NCBI GenBank assembly: GCA_015501605.1 | Contig: JADNRZ010000001.1 | Span: 3,038,001 to 3,102,000 of the forward strand | Origin: Panaeolus papilionaceus | Taxonomy: Eukaryota > Basidiomycota > Agaricomycetes > Agaricales | Length of the DNA stretch: 64,000 nt | Direction of reading: 5' to 3' | Part shown: piece after piece, positions 23,744 to 35,395 of the stretch | Layout of the letters: the number at the start of each line of letters is the position of its first letter | Position numbering within the stretch: position 1 is the stretch's first letter | Translations under genes and position numbers: made by a program | The notes under the pieces: generated by a model | What the model was told of the DNA's origin: nothing | Seen by the model: the letters and a program-made list of their open reading frames with translations, nothing else | Database searches by the model: none

Positions 23744-23793
23744 GGTCATGATTAAATTCCTGTCTTCGACCCAACACAACACTTCAGTGAGCC

Positions 23794-25901
23794 ATGGCGG
23801 ACCCTCATGCTGTCAATAGCTCCAGACTGGAGTCTCTGGACACTGAAGAAGAGCCATTATTGACGAGTTTTGCTGTCGGATCTGGTATGCAGCATCAGTT
23901 ACATCCAAAGGTGTTCTGGGCTTCACATCAACTTACCCCACACTCTCAGCAGATGACCACGGCGCCATTTTACTACCACCGCCATTCAGTGAAGAGAGAA
24001 AGAAGATGGAGGAGGCTTTTGTGAAAAAATTGGATCGAAAAATGTCCATTTTGATTCTGATTTACATTCTGAATTGTGAGTTGAAGGATACTTGATATGC
24101 TGCTTGTTGGAATATTCACAGAGCCGTATATTCAAGATATGGACAGGAATAATGCTGCGTACGACCTTTTAAATAAATTTCTTGTTGACTCGGGCTTATA
24201 GGTAGCATAATAGTGCTGCACGACTTCACGGGTTTGAAGAAGACCTTGGCCTGCATGGACACCAATTCGCCACACTGCTGTCGGTTTTGTACATTGGTTA
24301 CATTCTCATGCAGATTCCCTCGTGAGTAGATGCCTTCTTCTGTGTTATGTCAGAAAGCCTGATATGTGGTACAGTAACATGTTCCTGAATTACTTTGGAA
24401 AACCTTCAAAGTATTTACCGTGGTGCATGGTTGGATGGGGTGCTTTATCCGTTCTTACAGGTTTGTTGACCCCTCGTTCGATCTCCCTGCATGTAGCCTC
24501 TGACGAAATGCATAGGTTTTACAACCAAGTTTGTACTCATCTACCCTATCTCACATCTCAGCTAAAGTCATCGAAGTTTCTTCGGGGCGTTGTGCACGCG
24601 CTTCTTCCTAGGTTTTGTTGAAGCTGCATTCTTCCCTGGTGCCCTGGTACATCATGTCCTTCTCTGTCTTTCTGCATACTCATATTTGATAGTTCTTGCT
24701 ATCGAAATGGTACAAGAAGTCCGAGCTATCAGAGCGAACAGCTCTGTTGACCTGCGGTATTCTCCTCAGCAATGCTTTCGGCGCTCTCATCGCCTCTGGA
24801 ATTCTGGACTTTATGGACGGCGTACTAGGCTTTGCTGCCTGGAGGTAAGTTGATGAAACTATAACCAAAAAAGCAAGTTAACTCACGATGCTCTCAGATG
24901 GTTGTTCTTCGTTGAAGGAACCTTTACTATCCTCGTCGCATTCTGGTCAATGACTCTCCTTCCTGACTTCCCAGAGAACTCAACGGGCTGGATCACACCT
25001 GCAGAGAGAGCACTGGCAATCCAGCGTATGCTCGAAGACCAGAGCAGTAGACAGACAGAGTCGGTTTCAGCGGCAGATTCCAAAGGATTTAATCATCAAA
25101 TGATTGGTCTACGTTTGGCACTCACAGATTGGAAAGTCTGGTGGTTGACTATGAGCTTGTCGGTTATGGTGCTCTCGCTTTCGTTTGGTGTTTATTTCCC
25201 CACTCTTGCTGCTACGATGGGATACTCTGCTAGCGTGTCTTTGTTGCTCACTGCTCCTCCTTGGCTGGTTGGTGCAGCTATCTGTCTCTGGGTATCTAGG
25301 TATGAATCACGTTCATTTACTTTAAACAATTTAAAGCCAACATTGTTACTCAGGCATTCTGATAAAACTGGGGAACGATGCAAGTACATCGCGGGTTCCC
25401 TTTTTGTTGGCATTGTTGGCTTTTGCATGGCAATGTCATCTCTGAACAACGTGGTTCGATATATCTCTCTGTAAGCTATGGGGTGTCCCTCTGTGGATTT
25501 GAGTTGACAACCGAACAGATTTTTCGTCGCCCAATCATATGCCGCCTATATCTGCTTCTTGGCCTGGGCGAGCGGGACTATTCCACATCCACCTGCGAAG
25601 CGCGCGGTAGCATTAGCCTTAATTAACTGCGTTTCACAATCTGGCAACATCGTGGGATCGTGAGTCGTTCTCTCTACTTTTCCGATTCAATGACGAGAAC
25701 CCTAACCTACACTTTTATAGCTACATATGGCCCCGTTCATGGGGTCCGTCCTACAACATGTCATTCACGATAACAGCCTTCATGAGCGCTTTGGCGATCC
25801 TCATGTGTGTTATTTTCCGCGCCCACCTTGCATCGTTGAATCGCAAGGCGGAGCGATTAGAGGCGGAAACGGGAGACAAGGTGTTTAAATATACCCTTTA
25901 A
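23794..25901 (+). CDS. MFS transporter, anion:cation symporter type
   Basis: About eleven exons with many small introns (for instance YMDRNNAA is split over three exons, 24133-24229). The reconstructed protein has the order typical of the fungal ACS/Dal5-Tna1 family: DRNNAAAARLHGFEEDL, TM2 with SVLYIGYILMQIPSN, FLGFVEAAFFPGAL, FLLSKWYKKSEL, the central loop, HSDKTGER, then NIVGSYIWPRSWGPSY and a Lys/Glu-rich tail ending VFKYTL. About twelve membrane segments. Family members move organic anions such as nicotinate, allantoate, biotin or pantothenate; the substrate cannot be told from sequence. Its stop codon is followed after 7 nt by the left end of the transposon. A paralogue lies at 60.7 kb. 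Confidence 0.82.
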
Positions 25902-25908
25902 TTGTATC

Positions 25909-25925
25909 ATCATCAGCAAAAATGC
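25909..25925 (+). repeat. Left terminal inverted repeat of transposon
   Basis: ATCATCAGCAAAAATGC, identical to the complement of 34265-34281. It begins 7 nt after the MFS stop codon. Confidence 0.75.
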
Positions 25926-26480
25926 GGGCGATAAGAATACTATGACTGGGTGGAGATAGCGCCAACTGGGCAGGGATATGACTAACTGGGCATGTCTGCC
26001 CCTGCCCTCTGCGTTCTCGTCATCAGCCAGAGTTCGCCAGATATGCAAGTTCCTGCCAGATTTTACCCCGCAGCTGATATGAGCAGATATATAATTTTTG
26101 ACATATATATTAAATATAACCAGATATCCATATACATGTTATCGTTCCTAGTTATATCGAAATCGGGTTGAGTTCAGTATAGATAGTTTCAAAATTCAAG
26201 CATTCAACAGCAATACTGCCCAAACGCAGGCGTGTACTTACAACTTGGGTATGATCACACCATGTTGGTGTCACATCTCTGGCCAGCACACTGATGAACG
26301 ACAAGAAAATGTGAATTATCGATAAAGCAGGGGTACAGAAATACAGCAATTGGATGATACAACGAGTGCTTAATTGGTGGTGATACAATGATGCAAGTAT
26401 GTGAAGAACATGGAGGAGAACAATGAATAAGTAATAGCGAAGACTGAGACGGAGACGAGCAAAAAATAAAATCGGTGTAG

Positions 26481-28691
26481 CTAGTTGGCACTGAGTCGCG
26501 AAGCTGATGCACTGGTTCCGGTACGAGCTGGAAGTCTACGTTGCGAACCATACACAGCTGTTGGAGGTTTCTTCTGAGCGACGGGAGCGTCTGCACGAGT
26601 TGAATTAGCGGTTGGGTTTGAACTGGGCGCCTTATGTTGCCTATGTGTCGAAGATTGACTTTGCACCCTGCGGTGTCGAGGTGTCAAGGGACTATTCATG
26701 ACGTTGGAAGGGGACAAGGGAGGATGTGATGGATGGATGGTCTCGACTGTGGACTTCTGGAATGTGGTAACGTAGATGAGATACTGAAAAGAAAATGAGT
26801 AAGGTACATACCTTTTTCCCTTTCCCAGTCTCTGCGTGCCTCGGCGTCTCAACAGAGTCATCTGCATCTTCGTCATACTGTAGAATATAAGCAGATGAAC
26901 GTAAAATAAAATGTAGCGCTCCAAAAATACCACACGTCGTTTACGAGGCTGCTCCAACTCGTCCTCCGTCTCGTCTACAGGGTCTTGATCTGAAGTGTGC
27001 TGTGAAGCAGCCTGAGACCTGCGCTTGCGGCTCTCGCGCATGTGGTGTTGCTCATAAGCAGGGTCTTGCTCCTCCTCGTCGTCTTCAGGCGATGGTGAGT
27101 CTGTGGTTTATGAGGAACAGTAAGTCTGGGTCCATTCAAGAATTCTATTCATACCTTTTTCCGCTGCTCGACGTGCTTGAATAATGTGAGCAAGAGGGTT
27201 TGGTGGAGGATTTTTGTTCCGAGCTCTGGTCTTCTTAATCGAGCTCGGCCCATCCGTCAAGTGAGGGAGTGAGCTTAGGGATATTGGCAACACGAAATAA
27301 TGACGATTATGGCGAAACTTACTTGGTAATATTCTCCATAAGCAGTTCAGATGCGGGATCGGAGCTACGGAACAGGGCGGCCAACGATTCAAAGAGGATA
27401 TCTACCTCGTATGGACCGTGTTCAGGACCAAACTCCTTCATATCGCTCAGCGCAATGTAGGTCTAAAGACGATTCAGCTTCAATATACCAATAAATTGTA
27501 GAAGACACACCTGAGCCGCGATGGATGCGGCAACGGTAGGTGGGACTGCATCCCAACCCATCAGGAAAGCCCTTGATGATTTACGACCGGTTGACTTGTC
27601 GCCAAAAGCGGTGGATGGTGTGGTGAGAACGAGAGCTAAGGCCTGGCGAACTCAACTCAATTTGAGAATACAGGTGAAAAAGGTGGAATATGCGCACCCG
27701 TGTAAAGACATATCCCAATCCCAATCCCTCCTCAGGCCTCCTCTTATCGAATAAGATGTTGTCACGGAAAAGAAAAGAGGGGAGACAATCAGTGGTATGT
27801 TCAATCTCGCCATTAACGACACGCTCGCAATACAACCTGATCCGGATAAAGTTCAATTTTTTAATAAACAGAGTGAAACGAACGACAACATACCCTGGAT
27901 TACGACGATACTTTGCTCGATACGCGATTCCAACAATTTGTTCACCGAATGCAATGTGATGGAATCCTCGCAAAGCCTTCTCGTTGTTTTTGACCAAAGG
28001 GGGTTCAATTGCGTTACCACGTTCACGGGGTAGAATCTCGACAACGCCAGTCTTGAGGGCTATTGTGACATCAAATCGTCCACTGTCAGCGGCGTCATGA
28101 ATCTAAAATGTCGTATTTGTAGTTAGATACCATGGTATATGCGGAAATTTGGACTATATGCGCACATACCATGGTCACAAACTCTGCTCCTGGACCTCTC
28201 CCCTTGACGTTTTTCAACCAGAGGGATTTAAGAACAGTGTTAAACCGCTTTCGCGGCCCTGGCATGTTCCACACAATTTCCCAATAGATATCAGAATGCT
28301 CTGGAGCACGACGGTCATCGGTCCTGAATGAATTCAGTCAGACACTGTGGAAATGCAAGTCATAAGAAACGTACGCATTGTGCAGGTAGGCCAACTCTGT
28401 CTTGCAGAGCATTTGGACGTTAAGGAATGGCGAGACAGTCAGACTGAGCATTCTTGCATACTTGATGTATGGTCGAAGAGCAGGAAGATCACTAATGCAA
28501 GTCAGTGTGAAAACATGATATGAGAGGCGCATATAAGTATGGACTCACGAATGCTTCGGTGGATTTTTGGACGTCGTGATTACTTCTAACGCTTCACAGA
28601 TTGCTTCAACGTGTTCATCCAAGTCATCATGATCAGGGTCTAGGGCTCCCTGAGGAATTTCAGCATTGCCTGCTCGTCGTTGCCTAGGCAT
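26481..28691 (-). CDS. Transposon partner gene, DUF6698-like protein
   Basis: At least ten exons; the first seven are 28691-28549, 28491-28375, 28323-28170, 28102-27894, 27836-27698, 27642-27511 and 27462-27323, all joining in frame. About 480 aa. Conserved-looking blocks: LRPYIKYARML, KGRGPGAEFVTMIHDAADSG, LRGFHHIAFGEQIV, PSFLF with LGLGYVFTRAL and TTPSTAFGDKS. This order resembles the DUF6698 family, common in Agaricomycetes; the name is from memory. The C-terminal 170 residues are low-complexity with acidic stretches and basic RKRR motifs, suggesting a nuclear protein. No HxD oxygenase core like TET/JBP, no HMG box. The start MPRQRRAGNAE is preferred to an upstream in-frame ATG at 28799. 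Being inside the inverted repeats and divergent from the transposase, it is probably cargo or an accessory transposition gene. Confidence 0.65.
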
Positions 28692-29123
28692 GGAGTAAAG
28701 GTGGAAATGAGGGTGAGAGGAAGAAACGAAGCGTTGATGGTGGTGGTAAGAAGAGAAGAAGTGTTGCTGGGAAATTTGGGACGACCGATGTGACATGATG
28801 ATGGGCGTCACACAGTGACACACACTGAGCATTATCGTCTACAGTCTCCTCATTTCATCGATTCAAAGGCTGCAAATCGAGTATTTGATATATTATTAAA
28901 TAGTACATAGGACACACATATAGTAACACAAAGTTATGCAGTGAATATCAATTATGCGTTCAACGAGTTTGATGATTCGAAGTGCAACTGCTTCGGACAT
29001 TCTGACAGGCTCCGAAGTAGACTGGACTTCGATGGCCAATAGATTCGCAAACTGGTTACCATATCCAGAGTGGGTTGAGAGTTCCTTTTCACTCATTCTT
29101 CTCGCTGTCCTTCCCCACTATCA
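28692..29123. promoter_or_regulatory. Central divergent promoter of transposon
   Basis: The 432 nt between the two start codons must drive both transposon genes. It is A/T-rich around 28880-28950. No specific element recognised. Confidence 0.45.
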
Positions 29124-32100
29124 ATGGAGAAACAACCCTCCAAGCCCGCTAACTTGAAGTTTCAATGTTACTTTTGCCAAGAGTCTTTCCCGACAAACAG
29201 GTCTCGTGGCTCGCACTATGGACACTGTGAAAAACATCCTAAACGCAAGGTGTACGCACTCAAGCGTCGACTGAGCTTGGATCTGATTCCAAAGCAGCGA
29301 AAAATTCTCCGTTCACCATCCATTGACAAATCATCCCTCTACCTACCTCAAGTGGAACTCCCCAACCATAAGAGCGTCAAGTTTTCCTTTCCCACATCGG
29401 CATCTGCACCAAAGAGGACTGACAAGGGGACCTTGGTATCAGGAGTTCCTGTGACTGAGCTTGGGGGCACGGAACGCAGGTGGTTTGGAGATGGGGACAA
29501 TGAAGTTGATCATATGTTGCTTTCATCGGACGAGGAGCATGAAACCCAGGTCAGTATGGTAAATCAGACCCGCTGCGCACAGATTTGTAAATTAATTATC
29601 CTGTAGGCATCATTAAATCTAGTCATAAATGTTAATTTGACTTTGCTTCCAAATTATTCTGTTTTTTTGGTGGATATGTTCGATGCTGCGACATTTGAGA
29701 GTGACCTGGAGTGCTTAGATGACAACGAAGGACCCTCCTCACATACTCCACATCCATTGCGACGAAATGGAGTTCAAACTCCCCACGACATTCTACCATC
29801 ATGCGACACTCTTATTCCAGATGATGGCTTCGACGACACCTCAATTCCCTTTCAAACCAAACGCAGTCAGTTTGGAATATATAGAGTCTACCCATTGGGG
29901 AAGCCATCCCATTGCCCAGACTCAGTCTTTACTGTGGCAGATGTTTCCGATGCTCCGACATTCATTTCCAACGTACCAGTGTCAGTAACAGGATCAGATA
30001 CTGATCTCACTCAGGCTCCATCATCAAAAAGGCGAACCCATGCTTCTGTTCCCTCCGAGTCTGCATCCATTTTCGCCAATAAATCCATTCATCTTTTCAT
30101 GGACTTTTATCACAACATGAGCTCGAAGCAATTCTCCAAGGCAGCTGCTAACGCACTCCTCAAAGATGTCATTCAGCATCCAGATTTTCGTAAAGAGGAT
30201 CTCGAAGGTTTTCATATGGACCAAGGGTTTAAAGCTCTTGATAATCACGACATCGCTACTTCACATTTTCCGGTGCAGGACAAATGGATCAACAACACAT
30301 CAGTTACCTTCTCGATGCCATGTGATGGGGTTCAGCACAAGACAGAGAACGACGCTCCCAAGCTTACTGTCGACGGAATTCAAATGCGAAAAATTACTGA
30401 TGTTCTACGCAGTGCTTTCTCAGAGCCCACTGGAGAAGCACTCCATATTTCTGGTTTTTATTCATATTATCGTCCTCCATCGTCTCCATCAAACTCAACA
30501 CCCGCAACACTTCAATATGACGAAGTCTATACTTCTCAAGCTTTTCTTGACGAGCAGAAAACGGTCACTGAGATCGCACGTGCTGAGGGATGCCCGTATG
30601 AGGTTGTCGTTGCAGCTATCATCTTAGCGTCCGATTCTACCCAGCTCGCTGATTTTGGCACACAATCGCTATGGCCAGCATACCTATACCTTGGGAACCT
30701 GTCCAAATATGCTCGTACACGTCCCACAACATGTTCGGCACATCATATTGCATATTTACCCAAGGTGAGTCACTATATATATTGTAAATTCAGAAAATGA
30801 ACCGCTTGTGTTTTATTGTAGATCCCAGACAATATCCAGGAGGTTTATCACAAAGAATTTGGAAAGTACGCAACTGCTGAGACACTGTCACACCTTAGGC
30901 GTGAGCTTTTTCATGCCATCTGGGAATTGCTTTTGGACGATGAACTCCGTCATGCATATCTACATGGCATGGACATCAAATTTTGGGACAGCATTATTCG
31001 TCGTTTATTTCCACGGTTTTTCATCCATTCTATGGATTATCTTGAAAAGTAAGTTACATATTAACTGAGTCTTTAATTAATTAACGCAACTTGTTACAGA
31101 ATTTTGTTTGCGTGTATCAAGAACCTATCAACGTGCCCCTGTCCAATGTGCTTTGTACCGAAATCAAAAGTTCAGTATCTTGGAACAAAGAGAGATATGG
31201 AGATACGTGAAAAGTTTAAGAGAGTAGATGACGAGGAGACACGATCTCGGATTTTGGAGGCGAGGCGCTTGATTTACGAGGACGGTAAAAGTTTTCAGTC
31301 GAAAGCAGTTATCGCTGAGTTAGGTGCACAGTCACTGGTTGCTACTCAGGTATGAGATGTCCTGTGAATGCCCATATTAATTATTGACATTCAAGTTCAG
31401 AACGCCTTCTCTAAGCGGTTAGGAGATACAGACTTTGATTTCTACTCAATAATCGCCCCAGATCTAATGCACGAGATGGAGCTAGGGGTGTGGAAGTCAG
31501 TGTTGACTCATCTAATCCGCATCCTTTATGCTGAGGGTGGAGGCGCCATTCAAACTCTCAATCAACGCTACCGGAATTTTCCACCGTTTGGTCGAGACAC
31601 CATTCGAAAATTCTCTCCCAATGTGTCGAAGATGTCAAAGTGGCGTGCTTGTGACTTTGAGGATGCACTCCAGGTGTGTATAATACATGGTCTACGACAA
31701 TTTGAATCATAATCTCTGATATTCGCCGCATAGTGTGCTATTCCGGCGTTCCATGGACTCCTTCCAGCGCCACATGGTAATCGCATCAGAAAGCTTCTTT
31801 TTGAGCTGGCTACGTGGCATGCTCTTGCTAAGCTGCGGCTTCATTCTGAAATAACTGTGCAGGAGCTTGAAGCATCAACATTTCGACTGGGGAGTTTGTT
31901 GCGCCAGTTTGAGAATACTACATGCCAGGATTATCAAACCCGGGAGCTTCCAACAGAGGAAACAGCCCGAAGGTCACGGCGGAAACCCAACAATTATAAC
32001 GCCCAATCATCCAAGACGAAGCCTTTCAACCTCACCACATTCAAACTTCACGCGCTCGGACATCATGCTCAGTGGATACGTCATGTAGGAACAACGGACA

Positions 32101-33592
32101 ATTATACAACACAAACGGTGACCCATATCATCATTATCCTCTTCGTGACACCACTAATTTATATTTAATTTTCAGCCGGAAGTTGAACATAAGCGAACAA
32201 AAGGATATGCTGTGCGTGCATCTCGATCGAAGAAGTTGTTGACCAAGGGGGTATCGCGCCAAGAAAGGCGTGAGCGCGCAATGTTTCAAGCCCGATTGGC
32301 TGAGAAAAGGTATACACGGAGGAAAACGGCACAAACTAGACTTGATTCTCGGTTCTCGTTTTTTGAATCTGAGAGGCTTCCTCGCACAAACCCAAGTCTT
32401 CACCACCACATGTCGAAAGAGACACGATCAGTCAATCGGATTAACTTGCACCGATGGTTGAAGGATAACAGCCGTGATCCTGCGCTCAAGGTATGTGATT
32501 GTCACTCATTTGCAAGGCCTAATATTGACTTGAATTATATTGTGCAGAACTTCATTCGGTGTCTTCGCTCATTCTTCCTTGCAAAGATAAGGGGAGTCGA
32601 GTATGATGACGATGAGAATCAGTTCACAGATACGGAGCTGAGCGCCATTGTTATATCAAATGACACCATATTCCGACACAAAGTCCTTCGAATCAACTAT
32701 ACAACCTACGATATGCGTCGGGAACAGGACTCGCTCAATGCTCGAACCCAAGCAGACCTTATGGTTCTGTCAAACGACCCACATGTTCCGTTTCCTTACT
32801 GGTACGGACGAATGATTGGTGTATTCCATGCAGAGGTAATGCACATTGATAATGTCAATCGAAAGGTTGATAAACATCACATGGAGTTCGTGTGGGTTCG
32901 TTGGTATGGTCTCAATGCGACACCTCGTCATGGTTGGAAATTTAAAAATCTTCCTCGTGTCGGGTTCATCGATCCCACCGTTGATAAATCCCCTGCATTT
33001 GGTTTCATTGACCCCTCTCAGATCATCCGCGCTGTCCATCTATTGCCCGATGAAACGGCAGGAAAGTCAACGAATGGATTGGGTCCAACCATGGCACGAA
33101 AACTAAGTGATAATGACGAGGACTGGAATTATTTCTTTATTAACTGGTATTTTAGCTTATTATTGGACCTATCAACCATCTAACTGGACTCCTCCTAGGT
33201 TCGTTGATCGAGACATGTTCATGCGGTATCGGGGTGGCGCACCCGGTCATGTGGCTACAAGTTCAGCTACGAACTATTTTCTACAGGACCGCGATGATGT
33301 CGATTTAAGATATCAAACAAGCCACCCAATGCCTGGAGACGGAGAAGAACCCCTGGATACTCTAACACATCTTGACCTACAAGATGTCAACGATCAGGAT
33401 GGATGGAAAAAGAGTGATCATATTGCGGTGGAACGAGAATCAGATGGCAGTGAAATTGGGTCTGAGAGTGTAGATGAGGGAGATGAGGGTAGTGACGACG
33501 CTTCAATGCATGGCTTCGATGATGCACTGGGAGCAGAGGATGGGGAGGACGAAGACGATGAATGGGCGGCCTATGACGTAGCTGCTTTATAG
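29124..33592 (+). CDS. Plavaka-type transposase
   Basis: Nine exons (29124-29549, 29607-30764, 30822-31048, 31100-31349, 31401-31673, 31734-32117, 32176-32490, 32548-33146, 33199-33592) total 4026 nt, 1341 aa, no stop or frame break. The N-terminus has a C2H2-like finger, CYFCQESF with SHYGHC. The core includes the family stretches YYRPP, IARAEGCPYEVVVAAIILAS with DSTQLADFGTQSLWPAYLYL, CPCPMC and IIAPDLMHEMELGVWK, the last holding a likely catalytic Asp of the RNase H-type DDE fold. Near the C-terminus HHMEFVWVRWYG and FVDRDMFMRYRGGAPGH are typical of Plavaka proteins, followed by a strongly acidic tail. It would cut and paste the element by its inverted repeats. Family call is strong; catalytic residues were not proven. 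Confidence 0.88.
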
Positions 33593-34264
33593 ATCTCGAA
33601 AGAAAATAAATAGTGTTTAATTTGATTTATTCTTATCGTCTATATGGGATATCGGGTAGCTGTTGTACATATATAGTCAATATCAGACACTCTTTCAAAA
33701 AATGTCAGTTACAGGACAGATATACTGGCACGAGCTGAGATCTGATCATTTCTGTGATAGACCTGAACGAAATGTCGCAGATATATGGAATGTATGTCTG
33801 AATGTGCGTCTTCGGCATGAAAATACATGTCATTGCACACGTCTAGTAGAATTTAGATAGTTATATCGCTCGCAGATAGGCGATGACCAGAGATATCAAA
33901 TTCAGACAGCGGCTACACATTTATGTCGACCACCTGAGCAGATACCTCCAGACCTGTGTGATATCGGTCGCCAACTTCACGGATATGATGCTACAAGTCT
34001 GAATTTAACATTTATTTGGGATATCTACCTGTCGCTTCGCAGATATGTTCCACTTGTGTAGCTTTCTTATAGGTATGAAAAATGGTGACAGCTAATGCAC
34101 AGATACCTGCAACGTCAATTGATTTCACCCCAGGTATGCTCATAACTGACTTCAATTGAATATATTTATCTAACATCTGCTATCTATGTCATAAAACTGG
34201 CGGGTATGATACATACACGGCGGATATAATGATTACTGCCCGAGATCTCATATTCCTGTTAGCA
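33593..34264. repeat. Right subterminal region with AGATAT repeats
   Basis: The non-coding right flank of the transposon has at least six CAGATA words between about 33717 and 34100 (for instance near 33717, 33777, 33873, 33939, 34039, 34097) and further GGATAT/GATATC words. The left flank has the same motif near 25976, 26038, 26084 and 26121. Repeated subterminal motifs are typical transposase-binding sites; this role is inferred. Confidence 0.5.
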
Positions 34265-34281
34265 GCATTTTTGCTGATGAT
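34265..34281 (-). repeat. Right terminal inverted repeat of transposon
   Basis: GCATTTTTGCTGATGAT, the exact complement of the left end at 25909-25925. Followed by ATC, matching the base triplet before the left end. Confidence 0.75.
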
Positions 34282-35062
34282 ATCAGATACCATGAAGCAA
34301 TTCGCAATTTGCACCCATTGCGATTTCATCTTGATTTCCGAGTAATTGACCAAAGCTGGTCACCGCTGAAGTCAGCCGGCCAATTTTCCAGGTTATCCTG
34401 GCTTAATTTCGACACATCAGAGGTAGCAAATCCAGGACTGCCACACGACATTCAAACGTCTTCAATGGTCCGTCCAATGTGCCCGTTGACTTCGCCGTTC
34501 CGGCCTGTCACGACCTTGTTGGCAAAAAAAAAGAAGACGGGTTGTTCTATGAATTCCAGGACCTAGGTCAAATTTGTCAAATCATGATCGATAAGGCCAG
34601 TTGGATCGTTCACCACAACCACCATCGACCTTGTCAATACCTAAGCTTGCTGAAGTCTATATTTTACTCTAGTTTTCCTCTTTTGATCTTATGAATTATC
34701 TAAACTCGGGCCGTTACAAAGCGGTAAACTTCGACGTTATCAGTGAGGAAAGAGGATTCGAGATGAAACTTGCAAGGTATATGGTAGTCGCTTGAACTTC
34801 GACAAGTGAAATCCCTGTTGATGTAGCATTGTTTAAGAACACCTTTTTATAGAGTCTAACGGATAGTGGTGCGTTGGTCAAGAAATTCTATGCGACACAA
34901 GACGCAGCATTAGGGATACTCGGCTCGACACTGGACCATACATCAAGGCCGCCCACAATGCCTCAATTAGACCCATCGACAAACCTAAGGAAAACCGGTT
35001 TTGGCAACCAGAATGTTTCAAGTACAAAAGATCGGATAAAGGCGAGCTCGATCTTCTCGGGA
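34282..35062. other. Region between transposon and CVNH gene
   Basis: No gene can be supported. Open frames are present (for example 34479-34694 and an in-frame extension upstream of the CVNH start, from 34853) but show no known motif. Either upstream exons of the CVNH gene or decayed sequence. Confidence 0.35.
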
Positions 35063-35395
35063 ATGTTCTCCCATAGTTCGAAAAACATCTGGGTTGATGA
35101 ATACGCTATGCTACATGCCGATTGTGAGCGTAGGACGAGAGATGCTCATAATCACTCCACCCTTCGTCTCAATGATTTCATCGGCAATGACAACGGCTAC
35201 TTCACCACCGAATATGGGGGAATCGCCGCTTCTGCACTTTCATTCAAGATAGCTGAGGATGGTCATACACTCACAGCAGAGCTTCGTTATCACCTCGACG
35301 ACACCTACAATGTCCGTAAGCTAGACCTCGATACCTGCGTGGCCGACATCGATGGCTCTCTAACTTTCTGTCCGAATCCCAATGAACGACAATGA
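35063..35395 (+). CDS. Cyanovirin-N homology (CVNH) lectin-like protein
   Basis: A single CVNH domain fills the 110-residue product. It opens MFSHSSKNIWVDE, followed by MLHADCERRTR, the first repeat core STLRLNDFIGNDNGYF, then LTAELRY and the second repeat core LDLDTCVADIDGSLTF. This two-repeat layout is the CVNH fold, which in fungi usually binds mannose-type glycans; natural roles are thought to be defence or recognition. No signal peptide. The frame is open upstream to 34853, so a longer product with an extra N-terminal part or a 5' exon is possible; the start was chosen where the domain begins in fungal homologues. It lies 0.8 kb beyond the transposon and just before a mannosidase, but a joint role is only speculation. 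Confidence 0.72.
   Translation: MFSHSSKNIWVDEYAMLHADCERRTRDAHNHSTLRLNDFIGNDNGYFTTEYGGIAASALSFKIAEDGHTLTAELRYHLDDTYNVRKLDLDTCVADIDGSLTFCPNPNERQ

Larger units (their letters stand above)
25909..34281. mobile_element. Plavaka/KDZ-class DNA transposon, two genes
   Basis: An 8373-bp unit bounded by the 17-bp perfect inverted repeat ATCATCAGCAAAAATGC (25909-25925, complement at 34265-34281), with weaker similarity for about 15 further bases inward. A 3-bp ATC flanks each end (25906-25908 and 34282-34284), a possible target duplication. Inside are a transposase (+, 29124-33592) and a second gene (-, 26481-28691) expressed away from each other from a 430-nt central spacer. Both outer flanks carry repeated (C/G)AGATAT words. 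Transposase and partner both splice without a frame break, so the copy looks recent and perhaps autonomous. Plavaka elements are known from fungi and belong with KDZ-type transposons; boundaries here are my inference from the repeats. Confidence 0.72.

Noticed and set aside
26481..28691. TET/JBP oxygenase as identity of the transposon partner gene
   Set aside because: The joined protein lacks a double-stranded beta-helix HxD...H pattern with the later Arg; only incidental HSD and HH sequences occur.
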